A stretch of DNA of 64,000 bases. Source: Marinospirillum alkalitolerans. GTDB lineage: Bacteria; Pseudomonadota; Gammaproteobacteria; Pseudomonadales; Halomonadaceae. How positions within the stretch are numbered: position 1 is the first letter of the stretch; the number at the start of each line of letters is the position of its first letter. Below are positions 49,825 to 58,480 of this stretch, piece after piece. The DNA is taken from positions 124,001 through 188,000 of the forward strand of contig NZ_JBANFI010000005.1 in the NCBI RefSeq assembly GCF_045055655.1, in the 5' to 3' direction. Below the pieces are notes generated by a model. That model worked only from the letters and a program-made list of their open reading frames with translations. It did no database searches and was not told the DNA's origin. Position numbers and translations under genes: made by a program.

Positions 49825-51899
49825 GGGTGGGTCTCCTCTCGCTGGGTGGAGGCAGGGGCATCGGCGGCCGACTCGCTGGCGGCAAAGTGCACCAGTTCTG
49901 CGCCTTGTTCGACCAGATCTCCAGCTTGATACAAGAAGCGCTCGACCTGCCCATCCGCCGGGGCATGCAGGGTATGTTCCATCTTCATGGCTTCCATGAC
50001 CATCAGGGCTTCGCCTTTTTTAACTGTCTCTCCCGCAGCGACCAACAGGGTCACGATTGAGCCATTCATCGGCGCATTCAGGCTGTTGGCGACCTCATCA
50101 TATTCATGGCGTTGTTGATCTGGGCGCAGCCACTGACAGCGTAAAATGCCATCGGCCGTGAAGAAGGTCAGCGCTGTATCCAGTGCTGCAAAGGGCACAC
50201 TCTGGCGATGACCATTGATGACCACTTCGAGTGTATCGCCTTCAAGGCGGCCTTCGACCAGTAGCTGTTGCTCTTGCCAGTGAAGACGCCATTGGGGGCG
50301 ATGTTGGCTCAGCTGCTCGGCCTGGATATCCATCTGGCTGCCGTCGTGCAATGCAAAGCGCAAAGGCAGCTGAGAAGGTTGATTCAATCGCCAGCCATTG
50401 GCCGCATGCCAGGGTGAATAGGGATCGAGTGAGCCTGCAGCCTCCTGCTGCCTTTCTTGGGCCAGCCGCAACAGCGCGTAGAGGCTGGCCAGAGCGAGGG
50501 TGTGATCCTCGGCCTGGGCGCGGGGTTGAAACAACAGCGCTTGATGCTGCTCGATAAAGTGAGTATGCACTTCACCAGCATGAAAGGGTGCACTGCTGGC
50601 GAGCCGCTGGAGAAAATCGATATTGGTGGTCAGACCAGCAATCCGGTATTCGCCCAGTGCTTGAATCAACCTTTGGAGTGCGGTTTGGCGATCTGGCCCC
50701 CAGACAATCAGCTTGGCCAGCATGGGGTCATAATAGATGCTGATCTGATCCCCTTCGAGTACGCCAGTATCCACGCGCACAAAACGCGATTCAGCCGGTT
50801 GGCGCAGATAGCTTAAGCAGCCGGTGGCAGGCAGAAAATCCTGCTCTGGATCTTCGGCATAAATGCGTGCTTCAAAGGCATGGCCTTGGATTTTCAGCTC
50901 GGCTTGTTTTAAAGGCAGAGGCTGACCGATCGCAATACGCAGCTGCCACTCGACCAGATCCTGTCCGGTAATCATCTCCGTGATGGGATGCTCAACCTGC
51001 AAGCGGGTGTTCATCTCCATAAAAAAGAACTCGCCGCGGGCATCCAGCAAAAATTCGACTGTCCCAGCGCCGACATAACCTATTGCCTGAGCGGCCTTCA
51101 GGGCCGCTTCTCCCATGGCTTGACGCAGTTCGGCGCTCAGATGGGGGGCAGGGGCTTCTTCAATGATTTTTTGGTGGCGTCTTTGGACTGAGCAGTCCCG
51201 CTCAAATAGATACACCCCTTGGCCCTGCTGATCACAGAAGACCTGCACCTCGACATGGCGCGGCTGAAGCAGATACTTTTCAACCAGCATCTTGTCCTCA
51301 CCAAAGGCATTGCGTGCTTCGCGTTGGGCGGCGGCCAGTGCAGATACAAACTCGCTGGCTTGATGCACGATCCGCATGCCCTTACCGCCACCACCGGCGA
51401 CGGCTTTGAGCAGGACGGGATAGCCTATTGTGGCGGCTTCTGCGGCAAGAAACTCAGGCTCTTGCTGATCACCGTGATAACCCGGGACCAGCGGCACACC
51501 GGCGGCCTCCATAATGCTTTTGGCGGCTGATTTACTGCCCATGGCTTCAATAGCGGCCTGAGGTGGGCCAATAAATATCAATCCGGCCTGTTGGCAGGCG
51601 GCCACCAGCTCACTGTTTTCAGATAAAAAACCATAGCCGGGGTGAATCGCCTGCGCGCCGGTTTGCTTGGCAGCGGCGAGAATACGATCAACGCGCAAGT
51701 AGCTCTCCCGCGCTGGGGCTGGGCCGATGGCGATGGCCTCGTCTGCCATTTTGACATGCAGTGCATCGCGATCGGCTTCAGAATACACCGCAACACAGCT
51801 CAGGCCGAGTTGATGGGCAGTACGAATAATACGACATGCAATTTCACCGCGATTGGCGATGAGTATTTTGGTCAGAGTCAGGTCTTGATGAGCCAGCAT
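49821..51899 (-). CDS. liuD: Methylcrotonyl-CoA carboxylase, biotin-containing alpha subunit
   Basis: 692 residues. Biotin carboxylase domain (about 10-455) with ILIANRGEIACRIIRTA, AIHPGYGFLSENSELV, the ATP-grasp loop KAVAGGGGKGMRIV and FFMEMNTRLQVEHPITEMITG. A middle linker domain is followed by the biotin carboxyl carrier domain (about 600-675) with VMEAMKMEH holding the biotinylated Lys. Together with LiuB it carboxylates 3-methylcrotonyl-CoA. ATG 51899 has GAGGGA upstream, and an A-rich motif lies at 51911-51925. The stop overlaps liuE by 4 bases. Confidence 0.95.
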   Translation of the reverse strand: MLAHQDLTLTKILIANRGEIACRIIRTAHQLGLSCVAVYSEADRDALHVKMADEAIAIGPAPARESYLRVDRILAAAKQTGAQAIHPGYGFLSENSELVAACQQAGLIFIGPPQAAIEAMGSKSAAKSIMEAAGVPLVPGYHGDQQEPEFLAAEAATIGYPVLLKAVAGGGGKGMRIVHQASEFVSALAAAQREARNAFGEDKMLVEKYLLQPRHVEVQVFCDQQGQGVYLFERDCSVQRRHQKIIEEAPAPHLSAELRQAMGEAALKAAQAIGYVGAGTVEFLLDARGEFFFMEMNTRLQVEHPITEMITGQDLVEWQLRIAIGQPLPLKQAELKIQGHAFEARIYAEDPEQDFLPATGCLSYLRQPAESRFVRVDTGVLEGDQISIYYDPMLAKLIVWGPDRQTALQRLIQALGEYRIAGLTTNIDFLQRLASSAPFHAGEVHTHFIEQHQALLFQPRAQAEDHTLALASLYALLRLAQERQQEAAGSLDPYSPWHAANGWRLNQPSQLPLRFALHDGSQMDIQAEQLSQHRPQWRLHWQEQQLLVEGRLEGDTLEVVINGHRQSVPFAALDTALTFFTADGILRCQWLRPDQQRHEYDEVANSLNAPMNGSIVTLLVAAGETVKKGEALMVMEAMKMEHTLHAPADGQVERFLYQAGDLVEQGAELVHFAASESAADAPASTQREETHP

Positions 51900-51910
51900 A
51901 GGGCGTCCCT

Positions 51911-51925
51911 CTTGATTGTTGTTGT
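51911..51925 (-). promoter_or_regulatory. A-rich leader motif before liuD
   Basis: ACAACAACAATCAAG on the minus strand, in the 41-base gap between liuC and liuD and just before the GAGGGA ribosome binding site. Confidence 0.4.
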
Positions 51926-51940
51926 CGGCGGGCGAAAGAC

Positions 51941-52777
51941 TCAGTTCTTTTGACGGGCCTCTTCATGGGTCTCTTCATGGGGCTCTTCACAGACCCCTGG
52001 CTGCCAAGGGGGTGGCCGCTTGGCAAAAAAAGCACTTAAGCCGGCCTGTCCTTCCTCTTCTACTCTGAGCTGAGCAATGCACGCTGTAGTGCGGGCTTGT
52101 GTGGTGGCATTGATCGGGTGATCGCCCACATAGCGCAGCAATTGTTTACAGGCTTGTAACGCCTTGGGGCCATTATTGAGCAGGCGCTGGACCAGCTGCT
52201 CTGACTTGTGTTCTAAGTCGGCTGCAGCCACGACCTGATGGACAAGTCCCAGTTCGGCGGCGGTGGTGGCACTGATCACCTCGGCGGTCAAGGCATAGCG
52301 GCGCAGCGCACGTTCACCTATGGCGCGCAGGACATAGGGACTGATGACGGCTGGAGCCAGCCCGAGTTTGACTTCTGAGAGGCACAAGCTGGCTTGATCA
52401 CTAGCCAAAGCCACATCACAGCAGGCGATGAGCCCTACCGCACCACCATAAGCCGCGCCTTGCACCAGACACAGGGTGGGGCAGGGCAGGAGATCCAGTC
52501 TTTCCATCAAGAGGGCCAGCTGTTGTGCATCCTGAAGATTCTCAGCTTGGCTCATCTGCGCCATGCGCTGCATCCAGGCCAGATCCGCGCCAGCCGAGAA
52601 GCTCTTGCCGCTTGAGCGCAGCACCAGTAAGCGCGCCTCAGTCAGACGCACCTCTTCAAGTTGATCGATCAAGCGTGCGATCAGCTGATCATCAAAAGCA
52701 TGGTGCACTTCTGGTCGGTTTAAAGTCAGCGACGCGACGCCACGTGCATCAATATCGAGTAGAGAAGCGGGTTGCAT
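51941..52777 (-). CDS. liuC: Methylglutaconyl-CoA hydratase
   Basis: 278 residues from ATG 52777, the second of two adjacent ATGs, chosen because AGGAG is then six bases away; the frame is open 17 codons beyond the first. Crotonase fold: LTLNRPEVHHAFDDQL, SFSAGADLAWMQRMA, GAAYGGAVGLIACCDVALA and the catalytic Glu in LSEVKLGLAPAVISPYV. It hydrates 3-methylglutaconyl-CoA to HMG-CoA. Its place between the two methylcrotonyl-CoA carboxylase genes is the standard liuABCDE order. The final 25 residues are an unusual charged tail rich in Glu, His and Thr (EEPHEETHEE). Confidence 0.92.
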   Translation of the reverse strand: MQPASLLDIDARGVASLTLNRPEVHHAFDDQLIARLIDQLEEVRLTEARLLVLRSSGKSFSAGADLAWMQRMAQMSQAENLQDAQQLALLMERLDLLPCPTLCLVQGAAYGGAVGLIACCDVALASDQASLCLSEVKLGLAPAVISPYVLRAIGERALRRYALTAEVISATTAAELGLVHQVVAAADLEHKSEQLVQRLLNNGPKALQACKQLLRYVGDHPINATTQARTTACIAQLRVEEEGQAGLSAFFAKRPPPWQPGVCEEPHEETHEEARQKN

Positions 52778-52787
52778 CATCGGCTCC

Positions 52788-54395
52788 TTACATGCGGAAC
52801 ACGCCAAAGCGTGTTGGTTGAATCGGCGCATTCAGCGCGGCTGAAATAGCCAGACCCAGTGCATCGCGAGTTTGCAAGGGATCCAGAATGCCATCATCCC
52901 AGAGGCGTGCGCTGGCATAGTAGGGATGCCCCTGTTCTTCATACTGATCGAGAATGGGCTGTTTAAAAGCGGCTTCCTCTTCTTCAGGCCAATCCTGCCC
53001 TTGGCGTGCTAACTGCTCACGTTTGACCTGCGCCAGCACATTGGCGGCCTGCTCACCCCCCATCACCGAGATGCGTGCATTGGGCCACATCCACATCAGA
53101 TTTGGATCATAGGCGCGGCCGCACATGCCATAGTTGCCGGCGCCAAAGCTGCCGCCAATCACCACGGTGAACTTGGGTACTTGCGCGCAGGCCACGGCGG
53201 TGACCATCTTCGCTCCCTGCTTGGCTATGCCTTCATGCTCATAGCGTGAGCCCACCATAAAGCCAGTAATATTCTGCAAAAACAGCAGCGGAATACCGCG
53301 TTGGGCACAGAGTTCAATAAAGTGGGCTCCCTTGAGGGCTGATTCAGAAAACAAGACGCCATTATTGGCGACGATGCCGATGGGGTAGCCATGCAAGCGT
53401 GCAAAGCCCGTGACCAGTGTCTCGCCATACCAGCGCTTGAATTCATCAAACTCTGAGCCATCGACCAAACGGGCGATGACCTCGCGGACATCAAAGGGTT
53501 TACGCAGATCCGTCCCCACGATGCCGTAAAGTTCGCTTGGGTCATACAACGGCGGGCGAGAGGGTTGGATATCCAGCTCGCCTTGTTTGCGCCAGTTGAG
53601 GCGGCTGATGGCGCGGCGCACCAGTTGTAACGCATGCTCATCGTTGAGTGCCAGATGGTCGGCCACGCCGGAGATCTTGGCATGGACTTCAGCGCCACCT
53701 AGATCTTCTGCGGAGACGATTTCCCCCGTGGCCGCCTTGACCAGCGGTGGCCCAGCCAGAAAGATGGTGCCTTGACCCTTGACGATAATCGACTCATCCG
53801 CCATAGCCGGAACATAAGCGCCACCAGCCGTACAGGACCCCATCACTGCCGCAATCTGAGGAATGCCTTGGGCTGAGAGGGTGGCCTGATTGTAAAAGAT
53901 GCGCCCAAAGTGATCGCGATCAGGAAAAACCTCGTCTTGACTGGGCAGGTTGGCACCACCAGAATCCACCAGATAAATACAGGGCAGGCGATTTTTGCGC
54001 GCGATTTCTTGCGCACGCAGATGCTTTTTGGCCGTCATAGGGAAGTAGGTGCCGCCCTTGGTGGTGGCATCATTGGCCACGATCAGGCATTCCACGCCAG
54101 CAACACGCCCAAGACCAGTAATCACCCCGCCACCCGGTACTTGATCACCATACATGCCCCAGGCCGCCAGTTGCGACAGCTCTAAAAAAGGGGTGCCTGG
54201 ATCGAGTAGATGCTCGATCCGCTCTCGTGGCAGGAGTTTACCGCGTGCGCGATGCCGCTCTTGTGCTGCTGGGCCACCGCCGGAACGCACCCGCTCAAGC
54301 TGCGCATGAAGATCATCCACCAGTGCCTGCATGGCTTGTGCTTTGGCTTGAAACTGCGCATCACGCGGATTGATCTGAGAAGAGATCACACTCAT
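52788..54395 (-). CDS. liuB: Methylcrotonyl-CoA carboxylase, carboxyltransferase beta subunit
   Basis: 535 residues. Carboxyltransferase motifs: RARGKLLPRERIEHLLDPGTPFLELS, CLIVANDATTKGGTYFPMTAKKHLRAQEIA, SCTAGGAYVPAMADESI (N-terminal oxyanion region), FLQNITGFMVGSRYEHEGIAKQGAKMV and GGSFGAGNYGMCGRAYDPNLMWMWPNARISVMGGEQAA in the second half. It transfers CO2 from biotin on LiuD to 3-methylcrotonyl-CoA. The FLQN-TGFMVG and MCGRAYDP-type segments separate MCC from propionyl-CoA carboxylase beta. It lies 69 bases after liuA. Confidence 0.95.
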   Translation of the reverse strand: MSVISSQINPRDAQFQAKAQAMQALVDDLHAQLERVRSGGGPAAQERHRARGKLLPRERIEHLLDPGTPFLELSQLAAWGMYGDQVPGGGVITGLGRVAGVECLIVANDATTKGGTYFPMTAKKHLRAQEIARKNRLPCIYLVDSGGANLPSQDEVFPDRDHFGRIFYNQATLSAQGIPQIAAVMGSCTAGGAYVPAMADESIIVKGQGTIFLAGPPLVKAATGEIVSAEDLGGAEVHAKISGVADHLALNDEHALQLVRRAISRLNWRKQGELDIQPSRPPLYDPSELYGIVGTDLRKPFDVREVIARLVDGSEFDEFKRWYGETLVTGFARLHGYPIGIVANNGVLFSESALKGAHFIELCAQRGIPLLFLQNITGFMVGSRYEHEGIAKQGAKMVTAVACAQVPKFTVVIGGSFGAGNYGMCGRAYDPNLMWMWPNARISVMGGEQAANVLAQVKREQLARQGQDWPEEEEAAFKQPILDQYEEQGHPYYASARLWDDGILDPLQTRDALGLAISAALNAPIQPTRFGVFRM

Positions 54396-54464
54396 CCTGA
54401 ATATCCTTTTGAAAAATGAAAGGGAAGGCCAAAAGGCCCACTGAGTGCACAGTGGGCGATGGCT

Positions 54465-55634
54465 TCAGCGGGATTCAGTAAAGATTTCACGCCCGATCAG
54501 CATGCGACGGATTTCGCTGGTACCCGCACCGATCTCGTAGAGCTTGGCATCGCGCAGCAGACGGCCGGTTGGGTAGTCGTTGGTATAGCCATTGCCACCC
54601 AGCAGCTGAATCGCATCCAGTGCAACCTGCGTGGCTTTTTCCGCGCAGTAAAGAATGACACCGGCTGCATCTTTCCGGCTGGTTTCACCGCGATCACAGG
54701 CGCGCGCGACGGCATACAGATAAGCACGGCAGGCGCAGAGGGTGGTGTACATATCGGCCACCTTGCCCTGTACCAGCTGGAACTCACCAATCGGCTGACC
54801 AAATTGCTGGCGCTCATGCAGATAGGGGACCACGACATCCAAGGCCGCCTGCATAATGCCAGTGGGGCCAGCAGCCAGTACGGTGCGCTCATAATCGAGG
54901 CCGCTCATCAGTACGCGTACGCCCTTGCCTTCTTCACCCAGCAGGTTTTCGACTGGGACACGGCAGTCCTCAAAAACCAGTTCGCAGGTATTGGAGCCGC
55001 GCATACCAAGCTTATCGAGCTTGGGTTGACGCGAGAACCCAGCCCAATCGCGCTCAACAATAAAAGCACTGATGCCCTTGGCACCGGCCTTCACATCCGT
55101 CTTGGCATAGATGACGTAGGTATGGGCATCTGGCCCGTTGGTGATCCACATCTTGCTGCCATTGAGCAGGTAGTGATCGCCTTGTTTTTCAGCCCGCAGC
55201 TTCATGCTGACCACATCTGAGCCAGCATTGGGCTCAGACATGGCCAGTGCGCCGATCTTGTCGCCTGAGCAGAGGTCGGGGAGGTAGCGTTTTTTCTGCG
55301 CCTCGTTGCCATTGAGCTTGATTTGGTTGACGCAGAGATTGGAGTGCGCGCCATAGGACAGAGCCACCGAGGCCGAGGCGCGCGAGATTTCTTCCATCGC
55401 AATCGCATGGGCAAGATAGCCCATACCGGAGCCGCCATATTCTTCGGGCACGGTAATACCAAGCAGGCCCAGATCACCGAACTTCTTCCATAAATCCATC
55501 GGGAAGTTGTTCTCGCGATCGATCGCGGCAGCGCGTGGAGCAATTTCGGCGGCCGCAAAGGCATTCACCTGCTGGCGCAGCATGTTGAGTTCTTCTTCCA
55601 AGCCAAAGTTCATTTCAAGAAAAGGTGCGTGCAT
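54465..55634 (-). CDS. liuA: Isovaleryl-CoA dehydrogenase
   Basis: 389 residues, ATG 55634 with AAGGA upstream. Acyl-CoA dehydrogenase fold with AMSEPNAGSDVVSM, KMWITNGPDA and the QLLGGNGYTNDYPTGRLLRDAKLYEIGAGTSEIRR end. The catalytic Glu has moved to the middle helix, in GLDYERTVLAAGP, and the usual C-terminal Glu position is Gly-Ala (IGAGTSEI); this is specific to isovaleryl-CoA dehydrogenases. It makes 3-methylcrotonyl-CoA and is the first gene of the leucine operon. A LiuR palindrome lies 58 bases upstream, and an AACAACAATAAAA leader is right before the ribosome binding site. Confidence 0.96.
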   Translation of the reverse strand: MHAPFLEMNFGLEEELNMLRQQVNAFAAAEIAPRAAAIDRENNFPMDLWKKFGDLGLLGITVPEEYGGSGMGYLAHAIAMEEISRASASVALSYGAHSNLCVNQIKLNGNEAQKKRYLPDLCSGDKIGALAMSEPNAGSDVVSMKLRAEKQGDHYLLNGSKMWITNGPDAHTYVIYAKTDVKAGAKGISAFIVERDWAGFSRQPKLDKLGMRGSNTCELVFEDCRVPVENLLGEEGKGVRVLMSGLDYERTVLAAGPTGIMQAALDVVVPYLHERQQFGQPIGEFQLVQGKVADMYTTLCACRAYLYAVARACDRGETSRKDAAGVILYCAEKATQVALDAIQLLGGNGYTNDYPTGRLLRDAKLYEIGAGTSEIRRMLIGREIFTESR

Positions 55635-55641
55635 GATTGAG

Positions 55642-55660
55642 TCCTTCTTTTATTGTTGTT
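55642..55660 (-). promoter_or_regulatory. A-rich leader motif of liuA
   Basis: AACAACAATAAAAGAAGGA on the minus strand: a run of A-A-N triplets that merges with the AAGGA Shine-Dalgarno sequence. It is the clearest case in the window. Confidence 0.5.
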
Positions 55661-55691
55661 GATCAGACCAATAAACTGACTTTAAGGTAAG

Positions 55692-55707
55692 TTGACGTAA
55701 ACGTAAA
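55692..55707. promoter_or_regulatory. LiuR operator of the liuABCDE operon
   Basis: On the minus strand it reads TTTACGTTTACGTCAA, then CTTACCT, a weak -10-like hexamer. It is identical in all 16 positions to the site at 59984-59999. Confidence 0.85.
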
Positions 55708-55718
55708 GCTCTTGAGCG

Positions 55719-55741
55719 AAAAAAACCCCGCCGTAGCGGGG
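55719..55741 (-). terminator. Rho-independent terminator of mmsA
   Basis: CCCCGC/GCGGGG stem with CGTA loop (55726-55741), followed on the minus strand by seven T. It lies between mmsA and the LiuR operator of liuA, keeping the two units separate. Confidence 0.9.
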
Positions 55742-55792
55742 TCAACAGGGCAGAGTGTTGATCAAGGGGGAAGCAAGATCAGCAGTGTGGTG

Positions 55793-57292
55793 CTATTTCA
55801 TCGAAATCGTGGTGTTGACGCCCGCAGAAATACTGTCAGGCTCAAACCAGCGCTCGGTTACGGTTTTGCTATGCGTCCAGAATTTGACCGCTTCCTTGCC
55901 GTTGGGACCGAGTGGGCCAAGGCGTGAGGCGCGCGATCCAGTGAAGCTAAAGTAGGCCACAGGCACAGGAATAGGCATGTTGATACCCACCTGCCCGACA
56001 TCGATCTCGTTCTGGAACTTGTGTGCTGCCCAGCCTGAAGCGGTAAACAGTGACGTCCCATTGCCATTTGGATTGGCATTGATAAAGGCGATGGCTTCAT
56101 CCAGCGTTTCGACCTCAACAACACACAGTACAGGGCCAAAGATTTCTTCTTGGTAGATGCGCATCTGCGGTGTGACTTGGGTAAAGACGGTGGGGCCAAC
56201 AAAGTTGCCCTGCTCGTAGCCGCTGACTTGATAATCGCGGCCATCCAGCGCCAAGGTCGCCCCTTCTTCAACACCAGAAGTGATCAAGCGCTGAATACGC
56301 TCTTTGGCCTGAGGGGAAACGACAGGGCAGACATCGACAGTGACATCGGTGCCGGGGCCGACGCGCATTTTTTTCGAGCGCTCAACGATATCGGCTGACC
56401 ATTGGCGCGCCTCACCAACCAGCACCACCACAGGATTGGCCATGCAGCGCTGACCTGCGGCACCAAAGGCAGAGCCGATCAAGGCATCGATGGCCTGGTT
56501 TTTGTTGGCATCAGGCAGGATGACGCAGTGGTTCTTGGCTCCCATCATGCACTGAGCGCGCTTGCCCGCTTGAGAGGCCAGCTGATAAATGATATCGCCA
56601 ACATGGCTGGAGCCGATAAAAGACACGCCCTTGATATGTTCATGCTGGCACAGGCGCGCCGCGACTTCTGGGCCGCCATGCACCACGTTCAATACGCCGG
56701 GTGGCAGGCCAGCTTCATGGGCCAGTTCAACCAAGCGCAGGGTTGAGGTGGGGTCCTGCTCCGAAGGCTTGAGTACAAAGGTATTGCCGGTGGCGATGGC
56801 GATCGGGAACATAAAGCAGGGCAGCATTACCGGAAAGTTAAAGGCGGTAATGCCAGCCCCAACGCCCAAAGGCTGTTTCAAGGTGTAAACATTGACACCG
56901 GTGGCGACATTTTCAGCCAGCTCGGAAAGCTGCAAGGTAGGAATGGAGCAGGCATGCTCGATCACCTCAAGCCCACGGCCAACTTCGCCTTCGGCATCGG
57001 GTAGGGTTTTGCCATGCTCTTCCGTAATCAGGGCAGCCAGCTCTTTTGTATGCTCGCGCACCAGCTGCTGGAACTTCAGCATAATACGCATCCGCGCACC
57101 AAGAGAGGTTTGACGCCAGCTGGCATAGGCCTTATGTGCGCTGTCAATCGCGCGATCGACTTCTTCCAGGGTGCAAAAAGGAACGCGAGCCACCACCTCT
57201 TGTGTGGCTGGATTGAGTACGTCGCGCCAGTCGCTGGATTGAGAAATGACCGGCTGGCCGTCAATGATCATCGGGGTTTGGCGTGGTGTCAT
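55793..57292 (-). CDS. mmsA: Methylmalonate-semialdehyde dehydrogenase (acylating)
   Basis: 499 residues. CoA-acylating aldehyde dehydrogenase: ITAFNFPVMLPCFMFPIAIA, FIGSSHVGDIIYQLA, MMGAKNHCVILPDA and the catalytic Cys in AAGQRCMANPVVVL. MMGAKNH, with Asn-His in place of the ELGGK glutamate, is characteristic of MmsA. It converts methylmalonate semialdehyde to propionyl-CoA and CO2 in valine catabolism (and malonate semialdehyde to acetyl-CoA). It is separate from mmsB here and divergent from a LysR gene. The leader has an A-rich run (57315-57327). Confidence 0.95.
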   Translation of the reverse strand: MTPRQTPMIIDGQPVISQSSDWRDVLNPATQEVVARVPFCTLEEVDRAIDSAHKAYASWRQTSLGARMRIMLKFQQLVREHTKELAALITEEHGKTLPDAEGEVGRGLEVIEHACSIPTLQLSELAENVATGVNVYTLKQPLGVGAGITAFNFPVMLPCFMFPIAIATGNTFVLKPSEQDPTSTLRLVELAHEAGLPPGVLNVVHGGPEVAARLCQHEHIKGVSFIGSSHVGDIIYQLASQAGKRAQCMMGAKNHCVILPDANKNQAIDALIGSAFGAAGQRCMANPVVVLVGEARQWSADIVERSKKMRVGPGTDVTVDVCPVVSPQAKERIQRLITSGVEEGATLALDGRDYQVSGYEQGNFVGPTVFTQVTPQMRIYQEEIFGPVLCVVEVETLDEAIAFINANPNGNGTSLFTASGWAAHKFQNEIDVGQVGINMPIPVPVAYFSFTGSRASRLGPLGPNGKEAVKFWTHSKTVTERWFEPDSISAGVNTTISMK

Positions 57293-57314
57293 GTTAAGCC
57301 TCTTGGTTGTGTGT

Positions 57315-57327
57315 CTTGTTGTTGTTT
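57315..57327 (-). promoter_or_regulatory. A-rich leader motif of mmsA
   Basis: AAACAACAACAAG on the minus strand, 23 bases before the start codon, followed by ACACACAACCAAGAGG. Confidence 0.4.
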
Positions 57328-57430
57328 GTCTTGGTTCTATGGGGATCTTGAAGAGACGCCCTGGGTATCACTGAATCCATCTTAGGCAGCCTCGCCAGCG
57401 CTTGACAAGAGCAGAAAATGCAAAGCATCA

Positions 57431-57444
57431 TTGCATTATTGCAA
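57431..57444. promoter_or_regulatory. Palindrome between mmsA and the LysR gene
   Basis: TTGCATTATTGCAA is a TTGCA-N4-TGCAA inverted repeat 42 bases before the LysR start. It is a plausible LysR-type operator for the divergent mmsA. Confidence 0.4.
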
Positions 57445-57485
57445 GGCTTGAATAGCAAGTCGATGGCGGCCAAAAGGAGATGCAG

Positions 57486-58385
57486 ATGGATTGGGAAGAT
57501 GTGCGTGTTTTTCTGGAAGTCGCACGAACTGAAAGATTGAGTGAAGCGGCTAAGCGATTGGAAATCAATGCTTCCACGGTATCAAGAAGGCTACATCGCT
57601 TAGAAGAAAGCCTCAGTGTGCGTCTTTTTGAACGCAGTGTTGAAGGGCATCAGCTCACCCAGCAGGGGCAGCTTCTCTTGGCGAGTGCGCGCCAAATGGA
57701 GCAGCAAGCCCTAACAGCCAGTGAAATTTTGCAAGGCTTGGATGCGCAGATCAGTGGCCGTGTACGCCTTGGATGCACGGAAGGATTCGGCAGTTTTTTT
57801 ATTGCGCCGCATCTGGGGCAGTTGCTGGCGGCTGCGCCTCAACTGAGTGTTGAGCTGCTGCCGATGCCACGCTTTGTCAAGCTGACGCGTCAGGAGGCGG
57901 ATCTGGCGGTCACGATTGAGCGCCCTCGTCAGACTTCCTTGGTGGTCACCAAGCTCTGCGATTACCGTTTGCAGCTTTATGCTACGCCGGCCTATTTGGC
58001 GCAGGCACCGCGTCTGGCCTCGCTGGAAGACTTGCAGCAGCAGCGCTTGATTGGCTATATCGATGAGTTGATGTTTACGGATCAGCTCAATTATATGCAG
58101 CATCTGTTACCCGAGATTGAACCCCCCTTGCGCAGTACCAGTGTCGTCACGCAGTTTGCGATGGCGCGTGCTGGGTTGGGTGTGGCCATCCTGCCTTGTT
58201 TTTTGGCGGACCCTGAGCCCAGTTTGCAACCCCTGCTGACCGATCAGCTGGATCTAACGCGCAGCTTTTGGTTAGCTGCGCAGCCAGAGCGCAAGCGGCT
58301 TGCTCGAGTTGAAGTGCTCTGGCAAGGCTTGCGCGATCTGGTGCAACAGCAGTCGGCTTTATTAATGGGGCTGCAGGATCAATGA
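57486..58385 (+). CDS. LysR-family transcriptional regulator
   Basis: 299 residues from ATG 57486; an ATG two codons upstream lies directly against AAGGAG and is too close. N-terminal winged helix (about 1-65): MDWEDVRVFLEVARTERLSEAAKRLEINASTVSRRLHRLEESLSVRLFER. The effector domain follows with GRVRLGCTEGFGSFFIAPHLGQLL, VTIERPRQ and LGVAILPCFLADPEP. It is divergent from mmsA with 193 bases between, so control of mmsA is likely; no effector can be named. It converges on the thiolase gene, with a short repeat in between. Confidence 0.88.
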   Translation: MDWEDVRVFLEVARTERLSEAAKRLEINASTVSRRLHRLEESLSVRLFERSVEGHQLTQQGQLLLASARQMEQQALTASEILQGLDAQISGRVRLGCTEGFGSFFIAPHLGQLLAAAPQLSVELLPMPRFVKLTRQEADLAVTIERPRQTSLVVTKLCDYRLQLYATPAYLAQAPRLASLEDLQQQRLIGYIDELMFTDQLNYMQHLLPEIEPPLRSTSVVTQFAMARAGLGVAILPCFLADPEPSLQPLLTDQLDLTRSFWLAAQPERKRLARVEVLWQGLRDLVQQQSALLMGLQDQ

Positions 58386-58402
58386 TCGAGCGTTAAAAAA
58401 AA

Positions 58403-58480
58403 CTCTGATTCACTCTTGCGCTTGCCAAGGCTGAGTTGCAATTGGCCTGGTCTGCGCTGAGGATGTTGATCAGTGGTTCC
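58403..58480 (+). repeat. Degenerate short copy of the dispersed repeat
   Basis: About 78 bases, from CTCTGATTCAC to GTTGATCAGTGGTTCC, with TTGCGCTTG as left arm. It lies between two convergent genes, and its right end abuts the stop codon of the thiolase (58481-58483). Confidence 0.6.

Noticed and set aside
54459..55220. 253-residue frame antisense to liuA
   Set aside because: Shadow of a well-supported isovaleryl-CoA dehydrogenase; no ribosome binding site of note.
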